From the NCBI GenBank assembly GCA_009885195.1, contig VFLG01000035.1, forward strand, positions 1-64,000: 64,000 bases of DNA, in the 5' to 3' direction. Position numbers and translations under genes: made by a program. Below are positions 50,722 through 62,233 of this stretch, in pieces (position 1 is the stretch's first letter; each line of letters opens with the position of its first letter). The notes below the pieces were generated by a model. That model worked only from the letters and a program-made list of their open reading frames with translations, was not told the origin of the DNA and did no database searches. Origin of the DNA: Gallionellaceae bacterium (lineage in GTDB: Bacteria > Pseudomonadota > Gammaproteobacteria > Burkholderiales > Gallionellaceae).

Positions 50722-51627
50722 TCATAGCAACGGCATAATACCGGCAATCTTTGCCTGGCTGATGGCTTGCGCCAGCACTGCGATGGCTTGATCGCGCGCG
50801 AAGCTTTTGCGCCATGCCAGAGCGATGCGCCGCGCCGGGGCGGGCTTGGTGAAGGGAATCACTTTCAGCAAACGGTTGCGATAACGCGCACTGTTGGCCG
50901 AGGCGGGCAGCACGGTGATACCCAAGCCAGAGGCGACCATGTTGCGTATAGTTTCCAGCGAAGTGCCTTGCTGAATTTCCGCGCCTTTACGATTGAGATC
51001 CGGGCAGGCTTCGGCGACCTGATTGCTGAAACAATGACCGGAATCAAGCAACAGCACTTTTTCGGCGGCAAGTTCAGACGGCTTGATGCTGCGTCGGTTG
51101 GCCCAGTGATGATCGTTGTTGACCATCACCTCGAACGGCTCGTCATATAAGGGCTGCGTGAGGATGCCGGTATCGCCGAATGGCAGTGCGATGATGATGA
51201 CATCAAGCTTGCCATTGCGCAGCAAGGCGTCCAAATTGGCCGTGATATTTTCTTCCACTTCCAGCGGCATTTTCGGGGCGAGTTTTTTCAGCGCGGGAAT
51301 CAGATCGGGCAGCAGATAAGGGCCGACGCTGTAGATGATGCCGACGCGCAAGGCGCCGACCAACTGGTCGTTGCCTTGTTTGGCGATTTCACGGATGCGC
51401 CCCGCTTCTTCCATAACCCGCTGGGCTTGTTCAACGATCTGCACGCCAATGGGCGTGATAGAGATTTCGCTTTTGCCGCGCTCGAATATTTTTACGCCCA
51501 GCTCTTCTTCCAGCTTTTGTATCGCCAGTGAAAGCGCGGGCTGGCTGATGAATGATTTTTCTGCGGCGCGACGGAAGTTTCGTTCCTGCGCCACGGCGAT
51601 GACATAGCGCAATTCATTTAGAGTCAT
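50722..51627 (-). CDS. oxyR: LysR-family regulator, OxyR-like
   Basis: MTLNELRYVIAVAQERNFRRAAEKSFISQPALSLAIQKLEEELG; redox Cys pair in LLLDSGHCFSNQVAEACPDL. Confidence 0.92.
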   Translation of the reverse strand: MTLNELRYVIAVAQERNFRRAAEKSFISQPALSLAIQKLEEELGVKIFERGKSEISITPIGVQIVEQAQRVMEEAGRIREIAKQGNDQLVGALRVGIIYSVGPYLLPDLIPALKKLAPKMPLEVEENITANLDALLRNGKLDVIIIALPFGDTGILTQPLYDEPFEVMVNNDHHWANRRSIKPSELAAEKVLLLDSGHCFSNQVAEACPDLNRKGAEIQQGTSLETIRNMVASGLGITVLPASANSARYRNRLLKVIPFTKPAPARRIALAWRKSFARDQAIAVLAQAISQAKIAGIMPLL

Positions 51628-51650
51628 GATGACGTCTCCTGGAGCATCTC

Positions 51651-51799
51651 CTGGCAGGGCATTGAAAAACGTAGCGAGCGCAGCCAAGACAAGGCGAAAG
51701 TGGGCGAGAAACCGGAGTGTACACAGAAGTACACGAGGATTTTGAGCCCATTTTCAACGCAGTATTGGCAAGTGCAGTAGTTTTACAATGCCCTGCCAG
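51651..51799. repeat. MITE-like element with 14-bp perfect terminal inverted repeats
   Basis: CTGGCAGGGCATTG ... CAATGCCCTGCCAG, 149 bp, between divergent oxyR and rubrerythrin. Confidence 0.9.
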
Positions 51800-51914
51800 T
51801 GATTTGCATAATAAATCATCTTGGTTTAAACAATCAATTAGATTTATTGATACACAAGCCTTAAATTGCGTCCGTGGGCAGCAAACCACTTAACCAACCT
51901 TTAAGGAGAACATT

Positions 51915-52388
51915 ATGCAACGACCAGAAATAAAAACCGTCGCCAATCTTGAATCGGCTTTTGCCGGTGAATCCATGGCGCACATCAAGTATCGCTACTT
52001 CGCCAAGATCGCGCGTGCCGCAGGCGATGAGGATACCGCGCGAATATTTGAGGAGACCGCCGCCCAGGAAGTGCAGCATGCGTTCGGCCATCTCGATTTG
52101 CTGTACCCGAAGGAAACCATGAGTCCGGCGCGCTGCTTGCAAATGGCGATAGACGGCGAGACCTACGAGTACACCGAAATGTATCCTGGCTTTCTCAAAA
52201 CGGCACAGCAAGAAGGTAATGCTGCTGCCGTGTCTGAAATGAACGAGCAGATCGCCGAATCGAAACAACACGCCGAGCAATTTCAGGCGATGTTGCAAAA
52301 GGCGGCGAAACGCTTTGCCGCATTGACCAAAGTGGAAGAGCGTCATGCCAATCAATATCGCGCCGTGTTGGCGAAAGTTTCAGCTTAA
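51915..52388 (+). CDS. Rubrerythrin-family diiron protein
   Basis: ESAFAGESMAHIKYRYFAKIARAAGDEDTARIFEETAAQEVQHAFGHL (ExxxE...ExxH). Confidence 0.92.
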   Translation: MQRPEIKTVANLESAFAGESMAHIKYRYFAKIARAAGDEDTARIFEETAAQEVQHAFGHLDLLYPKETMSPARCLQMAIDGETYEYTEMYPGFLKTAQQEGNAAAVSEMNEQIAESKQHAEQFQAMLQKAAKRFAALTKVEERHANQYRAVLAKVSA

Positions 52389-52403
52389 ACAAAGGAGAAC
52401 AAC

Positions 52404-52568
52404 ATGAAAGTTTGGCAATGTGTAGTTTGTGGTTTCGTATATAACGAAGCACTTGGTTTGCCGGGTGAAGGCATCAAGCCTGGCACGGCGTGGGCGGATA
52501 TTCCCGATGGCTGGGCTTGTCCGGATTGCGGTGTAGCCAAGGCCGATTTTGAGATGGTCGAGGTGTGA
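52404..52568 (+). CDS. Rubredoxin
   Basis: 54 aa [54 protein letters not shown]; too short for the supplied ORF track. Confidence 0.96.
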   Translation: MKVWQCVVCGFVYNEALGLPGEGIKPGTAWADIPDGWACPDCGVAKADFEMVEV

Positions 52569-52616
52569 ACCGCTGACTATTTATTAAGGCAGTTTGTTGA
52601 AAAACTAAGGGAAGAC

Positions 52617-53753
52617 ATGAAACCTATTGTTGTTTTAGGCAGCGGCTTGGCGGGCTATACGCTGGTGCGAGAGTTGCGCAAACTGGATCGCGAGGTGGCG
52701 ATCACCATGGTGTCGCGCGACAGCGGCGATTTCTACTCCAAGCCCATGCTCTCGAATGCGTTCGCACAAGGCAAGGATGCGGCCGCACTGGTCAACACGG
52801 CGGCGGCGGAAATGTCCAAGCAGATGAACATCACGCTGCTGCAACATACCGAGGTGTTGGGCATAGATCGCCAGAAAAAGCAGTTGCTAACATCGGCGGG
52901 CGCGATCGAGTATTCCCGCCTGGTGTTGGCGTTGGGTGCAGACCCGATACGCTTGCCGTTGCAGGGCGATGCGGCTGATGCCGTGTTGTCGGTGAACGAT
53001 CTTGCGGACTATGCGAGATTCCGTGGCGCGCTTACTTCGACAAAGCAGGTCGCGATCATCGGCGGCGGATTGATCGGCTGCGAGTTCGCCAATGATCTGG
53101 CGTCCGCCGGATTTGCCGTAACGGTGATAGATCCGACCGCTTATCCGCTCTCCGGCCTGATGCCGGAGCAAGCCGGCAAGCAATTGCTTGAACCGCTGGC
53201 AAAGCTGGGCGTGACATGGCGATTCGGTGTAGCGGTGAAAGCGGTGGATAAGCTGGCTACGGGCTATGCGCTGACATTGACCGATGGCTCGACTTTGCAC
53301 GCCGATGTGGTGTTGTCTGCGGTCGGCTTGCGCCCGCGCATCGAGTTGGCGCGCAATGCCGGACTCGCGGTGAATCGCGGCATTGTGGTGGATGCGCAAT
53401 TGCGCAGCAGCGATGTGGATGTTTTCGCGCTGGGCGATTGCGCCGAGATCGAGGGGCGCGTGCTGCCTTACGTGTTGCCCATCATGCACGCCGCGCGGGC
53501 TTTGGCGCGTGTGTTAGCGGGTGAAGATGCGCGTGTAGAATTTCCCGCCATGCCGGTGGTGATTAAAACGCCCGCTCATCCGGTTGCAGTATTGCCGGTT
53601 GCGCGCGATGCGGCAGGCGAGTGGAAAGTGTTGGCTGAAGGTCAGGGGATCAAGCTGGGATTTGTTGATGCGCAAACTCAGATGCGCGGATTTGTGCTCA
53701 CCGGAGCATACGCCGCCGAACGCAGCGAAATGTCCAAGCAGGTATCAACCTAA
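52617..53753 (+). CDS. Rubredoxin-NAD(+) reductase-like FAD/NAD(P)-binding oxidoreductase
   Basis: VVLGSGLAGYTLVRELRK; VAIIGGGLIGCEFANDLASAG; VFALGDCAEI; next to rubredoxin. Confidence 0.92.
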   Translation: MKPIVVLGSGLAGYTLVRELRKLDREVAITMVSRDSGDFYSKPMLSNAFAQGKDAAALVNTAAAEMSKQMNITLLQHTEVLGIDRQKKQLLTSAGAIEYSRLVLALGADPIRLPLQGDAADAVLSVNDLADYARFRGALTSTKQVAIIGGGLIGCEFANDLASAGFAVTVIDPTAYPLSGLMPEQAGKQLLEPLAKLGVTWRFGVAVKAVDKLATGYALTLTDGSTLHADVVLSAVGLRPRIELARNAGLAVNRGIVVDAQLRSSDVDVFALGDCAEIEGRVLPYVLPIMHAARALARVLAGEDARVEFPAMPVVIKTPAHPVAVLPVARDAAGEWKVLAEGQGIKLGFVDAQTQMRGFVLTGAYAAERSEMSKQVST

Positions 53754-53913
53754 AAACCGTAATTCAAGCCACAGAGTTCACAGAGAACACAGAGAAAGAA
53801 ATGATTTCTCCCTGTTTCGCGGATTCACCCGAAAGGTGATTCGCGTTCGTGATAGCCGTTGGTTTCTCCTCTGTGATCTCTGTGTTCTCTGTGGCTAACT
53901 GAGTTTTTTTAGG
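53749..53913 (-). repeat. MITE-like element, copy 2 (inverted relative to 12821-12984)
   Basis: Reverse complement matches copy 1 with about 3 substitutions and one A-run length change; flanked by ATCAA on both sides. Confidence 0.9.
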
Positions 53914-53922
53914 ATCAAGGGA

Positions 53923-55614
53923 TTAAATAGCCAGCAAATAAAAAAGCAACACATTCGCCAGCAGCGACAGCACGGCTATCCATTGCCACATCAACAGCGG
54001 ATCGCGCCCGGCAAGCGGCGTGCGCCGTGGTGACTGAACGAGTTTATGCTCACCGGCTTCCAGCGCCAGCAACATTTCTTCGGCAGTTTCAAAGCGCAAT
54101 TTCGGATCATGTGCGACTGCCTTGAGCACGATGTTTTCCAGCCATTGCGGAATGTCGGGGCGGTAGCGCGTTGGCGGCACCGGGTCGCCGAAGCGCGGGC
54201 GCTGGAACGGTTCCACCTCGCCGTAGGGATAGCGCCTTGTCAACAGGTGATACAGCGTCACGCCCGCAGCATAGAGATCGCTCTGGGCATTCGCAGTTTC
54301 TCCGGCAAATAATTCCGGCGCCATGAAGCTGGGCGTGCCCGGATTGCCCGCAGGTTGTGCGCCGCTGATACCGGGGCTGGTGGCCACGCCCAGATCGAGG
54401 ATGCGCAGCTTGCCGTCATCGCCCTGATGCAGGTTGGCCGGTTTGATGTCGCGATGAATGATATTCAGGCGATGCAGCGCAGCCAGTCCTTTGGCCAGAC
54501 GCAGGCCGATGCTGGCGACATCGGCGGCGGAAAAATGCTGGCCGATGTCGAGCTTTTGTTGCAGCGTCGCGCCGGCGTGCCAGCTCATCACGTAGTAAAG
54601 ACAGCTGCGCCGCTCGGTCGGGATGGGCAGCACTTGCGAAAAATAATGCGATAACACGCGCTTGCCCAGCCACTCTTCGTTGAGCAGACCGTGGCAACTA
54701 TCTGCATCTTCCGCCAGCAGCGGTTGCAGCGTTTTCAGCACGCACACTTGGCCATTGACGATATTCTTGACCTTGTACAGCAGGCTGGCGCGCGATTCGT
54801 GCAGCAGCTCCAGCACTTCGAAGTCATCCAGTTGCTCGCCTACCTTGAGGCGATGCGGCACGCCAAGGCGCTTGGCTTCCGCCACCAGGTCGGCCAGATT
54901 TTCTTCGCCCAGATGTTCGATGCGTACCACCAGCGCCGTGGCATTGTCCTGGCCGCCCTGCGCCAGAGCGCGCTTGACCAGATCGTCTGCCGCCATCTGC
55001 GGGCTATGGTAGAGCTGCAAAATTTCGTGGATGTCTTTCTGCTCCAGCCGTTCCCACACGCCATCGCTCATCAATGCAAACACGTCACCGGCGCGCAATT
55101 CGCCCTCGGCATAGTCCACCAGCAGTTGCTGATCCAGCCCGACCGCGCGCTTGAGCACATGCCTCATATCCGGCCTGTCCCACACATGATCGGTGGTGAG
55201 CTGTTGCAGCTCGCTGCCACGCAGGCGATAAATGCGGCTGTCACCGACATGCGCCAGGATGTAGCGTTTGCCGCGCAGAACCAGCAGCGAAAGTGTCGTC
55301 GCCATGCCGGCCAGGTCGCGATGCTTGGCGGCATGCGACTGCACCCAGCGGTTGAGTGCGGCCAGCACCTTGTCCAGCGCGGCAGTGGTTTCCCATGTTT
55401 CCGGCGTGGCGTAGTAATCGGCGAGGACGCCGCGCACGGTCATTTCCGCCGCCTCGCGCCCGCCCGCATTGCCGCCGACACCATCGGCCACGGCCAGCAA
55501 CGCGCCCTTGGTGGCAAGTTGCTCGTCTTGCGGCGTGACCGCGCCGCAATAATCTTCGTTGCGCTCACGCAAGCCGGTTTCGCTGGCCTGGCCGATGATG
55601 ATTTTTAGTGGCAT
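53923..55614 (-). CDS. Bifunctional PP2C-type phosphatase/Ser-Thr protein kinase
   Basis: N-term GLRERNEDYCG...LAVADGVGGNAGGREAAEM, AHVGDSRIYRLR; C-term LNIIHRDIKPANLHQGDDGKLRILDLGVA; terminal TM. Confidence 0.94.
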   Translation of the reverse strand: MPLKIIIGQASETGLRERNEDYCGAVTPQDEQLATKGALLAVADGVGGNAGGREAAEMTVRGVLADYYATPETWETTAALDKVLAALNRWVQSHAAKHRDLAGMATTLSLLVLRGKRYILAHVGDSRIYRLRGSELQQLTTDHVWDRPDMRHVLKRAVGLDQQLLVDYAEGELRAGDVFALMSDGVWERLEQKDIHEILQLYHSPQMAADDLVKRALAQGGQDNATALVVRIEHLGEENLADLVAEAKRLGVPHRLKVGEQLDDFEVLELLHESRASLLYKVKNIVNGQVCVLKTLQPLLAEDADSCHGLLNEEWLGKRVLSHYFSQVLPIPTERRSCLYYVMSWHAGATLQQKLDIGQHFSAADVASIGLRLAKGLAALHRLNIIHRDIKPANLHQGDDGKLRILDLGVATSPGISGAQPAGNPGTPSFMAPELFAGETANAQSDLYAAGVTLYHLLTRRYPYGEVEPFQRPRFGDPVPPTRYRPDIPQWLENIVLKAVAHDPKLRFETAEEMLLALEAGEHKLVQSPRRTPLAGRDPLLMWQWIAVLSLLANVLLFYLLAI

Positions 55615-55654
55615 ATTATTGAGCATTCCATAATTAGCGACAAACATGCCGTTC

Positions 55655-55795
55655 GGGCTGATGCTTCGCCCTTAGATACCTCAGGAGCCTCAGCACAGGG
55701 TACATCCGTTCGTGGTGAGGTATCGAACCATAACGGATGTGTCGAAGCCCAATCACTAGGCGGGCAATACCCTTCGATACCTCAGGCTGAACGGT
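55655..55795. repeat. REP-like repeats upstream of the PP2C-kinase gene
   Basis: GCCGTTCGGGCTGA, GATACCTCAGGAGCCT, TGAGGTATCGAA, CCCTTCGATACCTCAGGCTGAACGG arranged as direct/inverted copies. Confidence 0.65.
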
Positions 55796-55841
55796 GTAAT
55801 GAATAACGGAAAGATCAATATTTAAATTTCAAGACTCGAGC

Positions 55842-57053
55842 TTACACTCTCGCCGTGGTCGCTGTAGTGGAACCCCAGGTAGTGCGCCAGCGTTTCTTGA
55901 CACTGATCAGGCCAACCATAGCCAGCACCGCCAGTGCCGCGAATATTATCAGGCCGGTCTGATAGCTGCCGGTGATTTGTCTGGAATAACCCAGACTGGA
56001 AGCCAGATAGAAGCCACCCACGCCACCTGCCATGCCGACCATTCCGGTCATCACGCCGATTTCTTTACGGAAGCGTTGCGGCACCAGTTGAAATACCGCG
56101 CCGTTGCCCATGCCGAGCGCGAACATGACAGCCACGGCCACGGCCAGTGCGACGTAGGCTTGCGACATGCCGAAGCTGAATATGAACAGAAATAGTGCCG
56201 CCAGCGCATACATCGCCATCAATGTGCGTATGCCGCCGATACGGTCGGCCACATTGCCCCCTACCGGCCGTATAAGCGAACCGGCGAGTACGCAGGCGGC
56301 GGTGAAGTAGCCCGCCGTGACCGGAGGTAGACCATACTGGTCGTTAAAATAAAGTGTGAGTGAAGATGCCATGCCGACGAAGCCGCCAAAAGTGACGCTG
56401 TAGAACAACATGAACCACCAGGCATCCTTGTCCTTGAGCACGTTCATATACTGGTGCAGCGACTTGGCTGGTGGGCACTCCGGGCTATCCTTGGCGAACA
56501 TCATATAGACCAGCAGCGCACAAAAGAGTGGAATCAATGCCATGCCGAATACATTATTCCAGCCGTAAGCCAGCGCCAGCCCCGGCGCAAGAAGAGCCGC
56601 CAGCACAGTGCCGGAATTGCCTGCCCCGGCGATGCCCAAAGCTGTACCCTGATGCTCGGGCGGATACCAGCGCGAGGCGAGCGGCAACGCCACAGCAAAC
56701 GAAGCGCCCGCCACGCCGAGGAAGACGCCCAGCAACAGCACCTGATGATAAGTATGCACCCCGCTGAACCAGGCGAACGCGAGCGCCACCAGCACAATGA
56801 CCTGGCCGATCAGGCCGGCCATTTTAGGCTTGAGGTGATCCACCAGCACGCCCATCACGATGCGCAACAACGCACCGGACAGGATAGGTGTGGCGACCAT
56901 CATACCCTTCTGCGCATGGGTGAGTTGCAGGTCGGCAGCGATCTGCACCGCCATCGGCCCCAGCATTACCCACACCATAAAGCTCAAATCAAAATAAAGG
57001 AAAGCCGAGAATAAAGTCGGCTTGTGTCCTGCGCTCCAGAAACTGCTTTGCAT
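55842..57053 (-). CDS. narK: Nitrate/nitrite transporter (NarK family MFS)
   Basis: 12-TM MFS; FDLSFMVWVMLGPMAVQIAADL, GAGNSGTVLAALLAPGLA. Confidence 0.92.
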   Translation of the reverse strand: MQSSFWSAGHKPTLFSAFLYFDLSFMVWVMLGPMAVQIAADLQLTHAQKGMMVATPILSGALLRIVMGVLVDHLKPKMAGLIGQVIVLVALAFAWFSGVHTYHQVLLLGVFLGVAGASFAVALPLASRWYPPEHQGTALGIAGAGNSGTVLAALLAPGLALAYGWNNVFGMALIPLFCALLVYMMFAKDSPECPPAKSLHQYMNVLKDKDAWWFMLFYSVTFGGFVGMASSLTLYFNDQYGLPPVTAGYFTAACVLAGSLIRPVGGNVADRIGGIRTLMAMYALAALFLFIFSFGMSQAYVALAVAVAVMFALGMGNGAVFQLVPQRFRKEIGVMTGMVGMAGGVGGFYLASSLGYSRQITGSYQTGLIIFAALAVLAMVGLISVKKRWRTTWGSTTATTARV

Positions 57054-57340
57054 GATTGTCCTCGCAAGAAATGGTTTTGAAAATAACGCAATCATTTCTT
57101 ACTGAGCAACCTTTGTGCCAGTACGTCAAATCAGGCTCATACCCTGTGTTTATAAGGGTTGTGCATGAATGGCCTGGCAAATGTTTATGCCCCAGCATGG
57201 TGCCACATGAAATTTCATGCACTCGAATAGCGTGATCGTGCGGAGGAGAATAATGTGATTTTGGGATTGGAATTATCGCCAGCAATGGTGATAACTTGGG
57301 TGTGGCTTAAAACTGGCAGAGCAGCGCGATCTACTCCAGT

Positions 57341-58776
<1,436 letters not shown>

Positions 58777-58786
58777 ATGATATTTT

Positions 58787-59950
58787 TTATTTTAAATCGG
58801 CCACGACCCAGACGCCATCCCGCAACACCAGTTCGCGGTCGCAGTTGAGTTCGTTGCGCAGTGCGGGCTTGCCTAACAAATCCACCACTACGGCGTGTCC
58901 TTGCGCGCGCAACTGCGCAATTATTTTCTGTAGCACGGCATCGTCACGATGCGGTGCGAGTATGCCCTTGGTCTGCGATTGCTGCGGCAGCAGGCCGTGC
59001 AACTGGCGCAAATCCATGCTGAAACCGGTGGCTGGCCGCGCGCGACCAAAGCTCTTGCCCACGTCGTCATAGCGTCCACCTTGCGCGATGGCATCATGAC
59101 TGCCCGCATGATAGGCCGCGAACACCATACCGCTGTGATAGTGGTAGCCGCGCAGTTCGGCCAGGTCGATGCCGATGCTGTGCGCCAGCGGTTGCAGATG
59201 CACGGCAGCCTGCTCCAGTTCGTTCAGCGCTGCCGTCACTTCCGGATACGTCGGCAGCACCTCACGAGCACGCGCGATCACTTCCACCCCGCCGTACAAT
59301 TGCGGCAACGCCAGCATCGCATTTTTTACTGCCGGCTTTAATCCACTTACCAGCACTTGCAATGCCGCCATGTCCTTGCCTTGCAGGGCGTTGAATAATT
59401 CCGCTTCCAGTTCCTTGGCGATCCCGGCGTGATTGACCAGCGCACGGAATAGGGCAACATGACCCAGATCGAGATGCACGCCGTCGATGCCGAGCAAGGC
59501 CAGCGCCTGGAGCATCAAACACTGCACTTCCAGATCGCTTTCAAAACCGCCGTGGCCGTATAACTCCGCGCCAATCTGCAACTGCTCGCGCGTGCGCATC
59601 ACCCCCGCAGGTTGGGTGTGCAGCACGCTGCCGACATAGCACAAGCGGGTCACGCCCTGGCGATTGAGCAAGTGCGCATCGATGCGCGCCACCTGCGGCG
59701 TGATATCGGCGCGCAGCGCCAAGGTGCGCCCGCTCAGCTGGTCGACCAGCTTGAACGTGCGCAAATCCATATCCTTGCTGCCATTGATTAGCAGTGACTC
59801 GGCATATTCCAGCAGCGGCGGCACGACTAACTGATAGCCGGACAGGCGCAGCAGTTCGAGCACGCTGGCGCGCATGTGCTCGATGCGGGCGGCCTCGTCC
59901 GGCAGCATGTCCTGGATATATTCCGGCAATAGCCAATTTGAATGGGTCAT
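58787..59950 (-). CDS. hisZ: ATP phosphoribosyltransferase regulatory subunit HisZ
   Basis: HisRS-like: LPEYIQDMLPDEAARIEHMR, LALRADITPQVARIDAH; no anticodon domain; hfl-purA context. Confidence 0.93.
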   Translation of the reverse strand: MTHSNWLLPEYIQDMLPDEAARIEHMRASVLELLRLSGYQLVVPPLLEYAESLLINGSKDMDLRTFKLVDQLSGRTLALRADITPQVARIDAHLLNRQGVTRLCYVGSVLHTQPAGVMRTREQLQIGAELYGHGGFESDLEVQCLMLQALALLGIDGVHLDLGHVALFRALVNHAGIAKELEAELFNALQGKDMAALQVLVSGLKPAVKNAMLALPQLYGGVEVIARAREVLPTYPEVTAALNELEQAAVHLQPLAHSIGIDLAELRGYHYHSGMVFAAYHAGSHDAIAQGGRYDDVGKSFGRARPATGFSMDLRQLHGLLPQQSQTKGILAPHRDDAVLQKIIAQLRAQGHAVVVDLLGKPALRNELNCDRELVLRDGVWVVADLK

Positions 59951-60135
59951 CATTGAGTCCAATACAGCAACAGCAGCCCGGACAGCATGGCGGTCATGCC
60001 CATGAAACGGAGTTGTCCATCGGACAGCAGCAGCAATTTGCGGAACGCCTCGCGCCACAGGTCGGGAAACAGAAACGGCATGATGCCTTCGATGATCAGC
60101 ATCAACGCCAATCCAGTCAACCAATAAGTCAGCAT
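59950..60135 (-). CDS. DUF2065 small membrane protein
   Basis: MLTYWLTGLALMLIIEGIMPFLFPDLWREAFRKLLLLSDGQLRFMGMTAMLSGLLLLYW. Confidence 0.88.
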   Translation of the reverse strand: MLTYWLTGLALMLIIEGIMPFLFPDLWREAFRKLLLLSDGQLRFMGMTAMLSGLLLLYWTQ

Positions 60136-60144
60136 GGGAACCTG

Positions 60145-61017
60145 TTATTTTTTGCCGGAACCCTTGAGATATTTGAAGAAGGCGGAACTGGGATCAATCA
60201 CCATGACATCACTCTTGCTCTTGAAGCTTTGTTTGTAGGCTTCCATGCTGCGGTAGAACGCGTAGAACTCAGCATTGCGGCCAAACGCAGCAGCATAAAT
60301 AGACGCTGCCTTGCCATCGCCCTCACCCTTGATTTTCTGGGCATCGCGATAGGCATTGGCGAGTATCACTTCGCGTTGACGGTCGGCATCGGCGCGAATT
60401 TTTTCGCTATCGGCATTGCCGGTGGCGCGCAGCTCATTGGCCACGCGCTTGCGCTCGGCGTCCATGCGGCGATACACCGATTCACTGATCTCCAGCGGAA
60501 AATCCACCCGCTTCAGGCGCACATCCAACACCTCTACGCCGATTTTACGCGCATCAAAATCGGCCTTGTTGCGCAGCACTTCCATGATCTTGTCGCGCTC
60601 GCCGGATACCACTTCATTAATGGTGCGTTTGCCGAACTCCTCGCGCATGCTCGAGTTCACCGTCTGCATCAAACGAGTCCGCGCACGCACTTCGTCACCG
60701 CCCACGCTGATATAGTATTGCTTCACATCGGCAATGCGCCACTTGACAAATGAATCCACCATCACGTTTTTCTTTTCCGCCGTGATGAAGCGCTCCGGCT
60801 CAACGCTGTCCATGGTCAAGATACGCGAATCAAAATAACGCACGTTCTGCACCAGCGGCATCTTGAAATACAGTCCGGGTGCGGTCTTCACTTCAACCAT
60901 CTCTCCCAGTTGCAACACGATGGCGGTCTGGCGCTGATCGACCACAAACATGCTCAGGCTGAGCGCGATTAATACAACGACTGCGCCTACCAAAATGCTG
61001 TTGAAATTAATTTTCAT
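60145..61017 (-). CDS. hflC: HflC protease modulator
   Basis: SPFH-family protein, FVVDQRQTAIVLQLGEMV; adjacent hflK. Confidence 0.96.
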   Translation of the reverse strand: MKINFNSILVGAVVVLIALSLSMFVVDQRQTAIVLQLGEMVEVKTAPGLYFKMPLVQNVRYFDSRILTMDSVEPERFITAEKKNVMVDSFVKWRIADVKQYYISVGGDEVRARTRLMQTVNSSMREEFGKRTINEVVSGERDKIMEVLRNKADFDARKIGVEVLDVRLKRVDFPLEISESVYRRMDAERKRVANELRATGNADSEKIRADADRQREVILANAYRDAQKIKGEGDGKAASIYAAAFGRNAEFYAFYRSMEAYKQSFKSKSDVMVIDPSSAFFKYLKGSGKK

Positions 61018-62210
61018 TATCGTGCCTCCCTATCGCGTCCGCGCAACGTCTCGCGCGCGCGCTGCACCCCTGCCGCAGCCTCATTGATCAGTGTCGCCGC
61101 TTGCTCTCCGCCATCTGCTGCCTGAGTGTCGGGCAAGCCACTTTGTGCCGCGGTGCTTTGAATTAGCTTGTCCAGCGGCAAGTACAACAGGCTATTGCCG
61201 CCCTTCTGATCCACCATGACCTTGCTGGTGCTGGTCAATATCTGCTGCATCATGTCAATGTACATGCGTTCACGCGTCACACCCGGTGCCTTATCATATT
61301 CCACCAGCACCTGCTTGAAGCGGCTGGCATCGCCCTCGGCATTGGCAATCACGCTCTGGCGATAACCTCCTGCCTCCTCCATCAGGCGCGCGGCTGCGCC
61401 CTTTGCTCTGGGCACCACATCATTGGCATAGGCCTGACCCTCGTTCTTCTGGCGCTCCCTATCCTGCCCGGCTTTCACCGCATCGTCGAACGCGGCCTGC
61501 ACCTGTTCCGGCGGTTGCGCGTTTTGCATGGTCACTTTGCTCACCAGAATGCCGGACTTGTAGCGATCCAGAATGTCCTGAACCAGCTTGGTCGTTGCCG
61601 CAGCCACCTGTTCGCGCCCTTCATACAACACGAAGTCCATCTTGTTCTTGCCCACGACTTCGCGAATGGCCGTCTCCGCAGCATGACGCACGCTCTCGTC
61701 CGGAGCGCGATTGTTAAACAAATAATCGGCGGGGTCCTTGAGGAAATATTGCACGGCAAATTGAATATCGATGATGTTTTCATCATCGGTCAGCATCAGC
61801 GACTCTTTCAGCACCTTGTTCTTGACGTTATCGCGGTAACCGACTTCCGCCGTCCGCACCTGACTCAAGTTCACCACCTCGACCGATTCGATGGGAAATG
61901 GCAAATGCCAGCGCGGGCCGGGCGTCGTGGCTTCGACATACTTGCCGAAGCGCAGCACCACGCCGCGCTCGCTGGCGTCCACAATGTAGAAACCACTGGC
62001 GATCCAAACCAGCACAACAATGACCACGATCAGGCCGATGCCGCCGCCGAATTTCATGGGCGACTCTCCGCCGCTGCCGTTGCCGCTGGTGCCGCCACTT
62101 TTGCCACCGAACAAGCCCGCGATCTTTTTATTGAGGTCGCGCATTACAGCCTCCAGATCGGGCGGTCCGCCACTGTTTTTATTTCCCCATTGCGGATCAT
62201 TCAATCCCAT
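61017..62210 (-). CDS. hflK: HflK protease modulator
   Basis: Gly-rich N-terminus, SGFYIVDASERGVVLRFGKYVEATTPGPRWHLPFP. Confidence 0.96.
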   Translation of the reverse strand: MGLNDPQWGNKNSGGPPDLEAVMRDLNKKIAGLFGGKSGGTSGNGSGGESPMKFGGGIGLIVVIVVLVWIASGFYIVDASERGVVLRFGKYVEATTPGPRWHLPFPIESVEVVNLSQVRTAEVGYRDNVKNKVLKESLMLTDDENIIDIQFAVQYFLKDPADYLFNNRAPDESVRHAAETAIREVVGKNKMDFVLYEGREQVAAATTKLVQDILDRYKSGILVSKVTMQNAQPPEQVQAAFDDAVKAGQDRERQKNEGQAYANDVVPRAKGAAARLMEEAGGYRQSVIANAEGDASRFKQVLVEYDKAPGVTRERMYIDMMQQILTSTSKVMVDQKGGNSLLYLPLDKLIQSTAAQSGLPDTQAADGGEQAATLINEAAAGVQRARETLRGRDREAR

Positions 62211-62233
62211 AATTTATCCTGTCTTCTGTTAAC

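Noticed and set aside
54691-55608. 305-aa plus-strand ORF
   Set aside because: Antisense to the PP2C-kinase gene.
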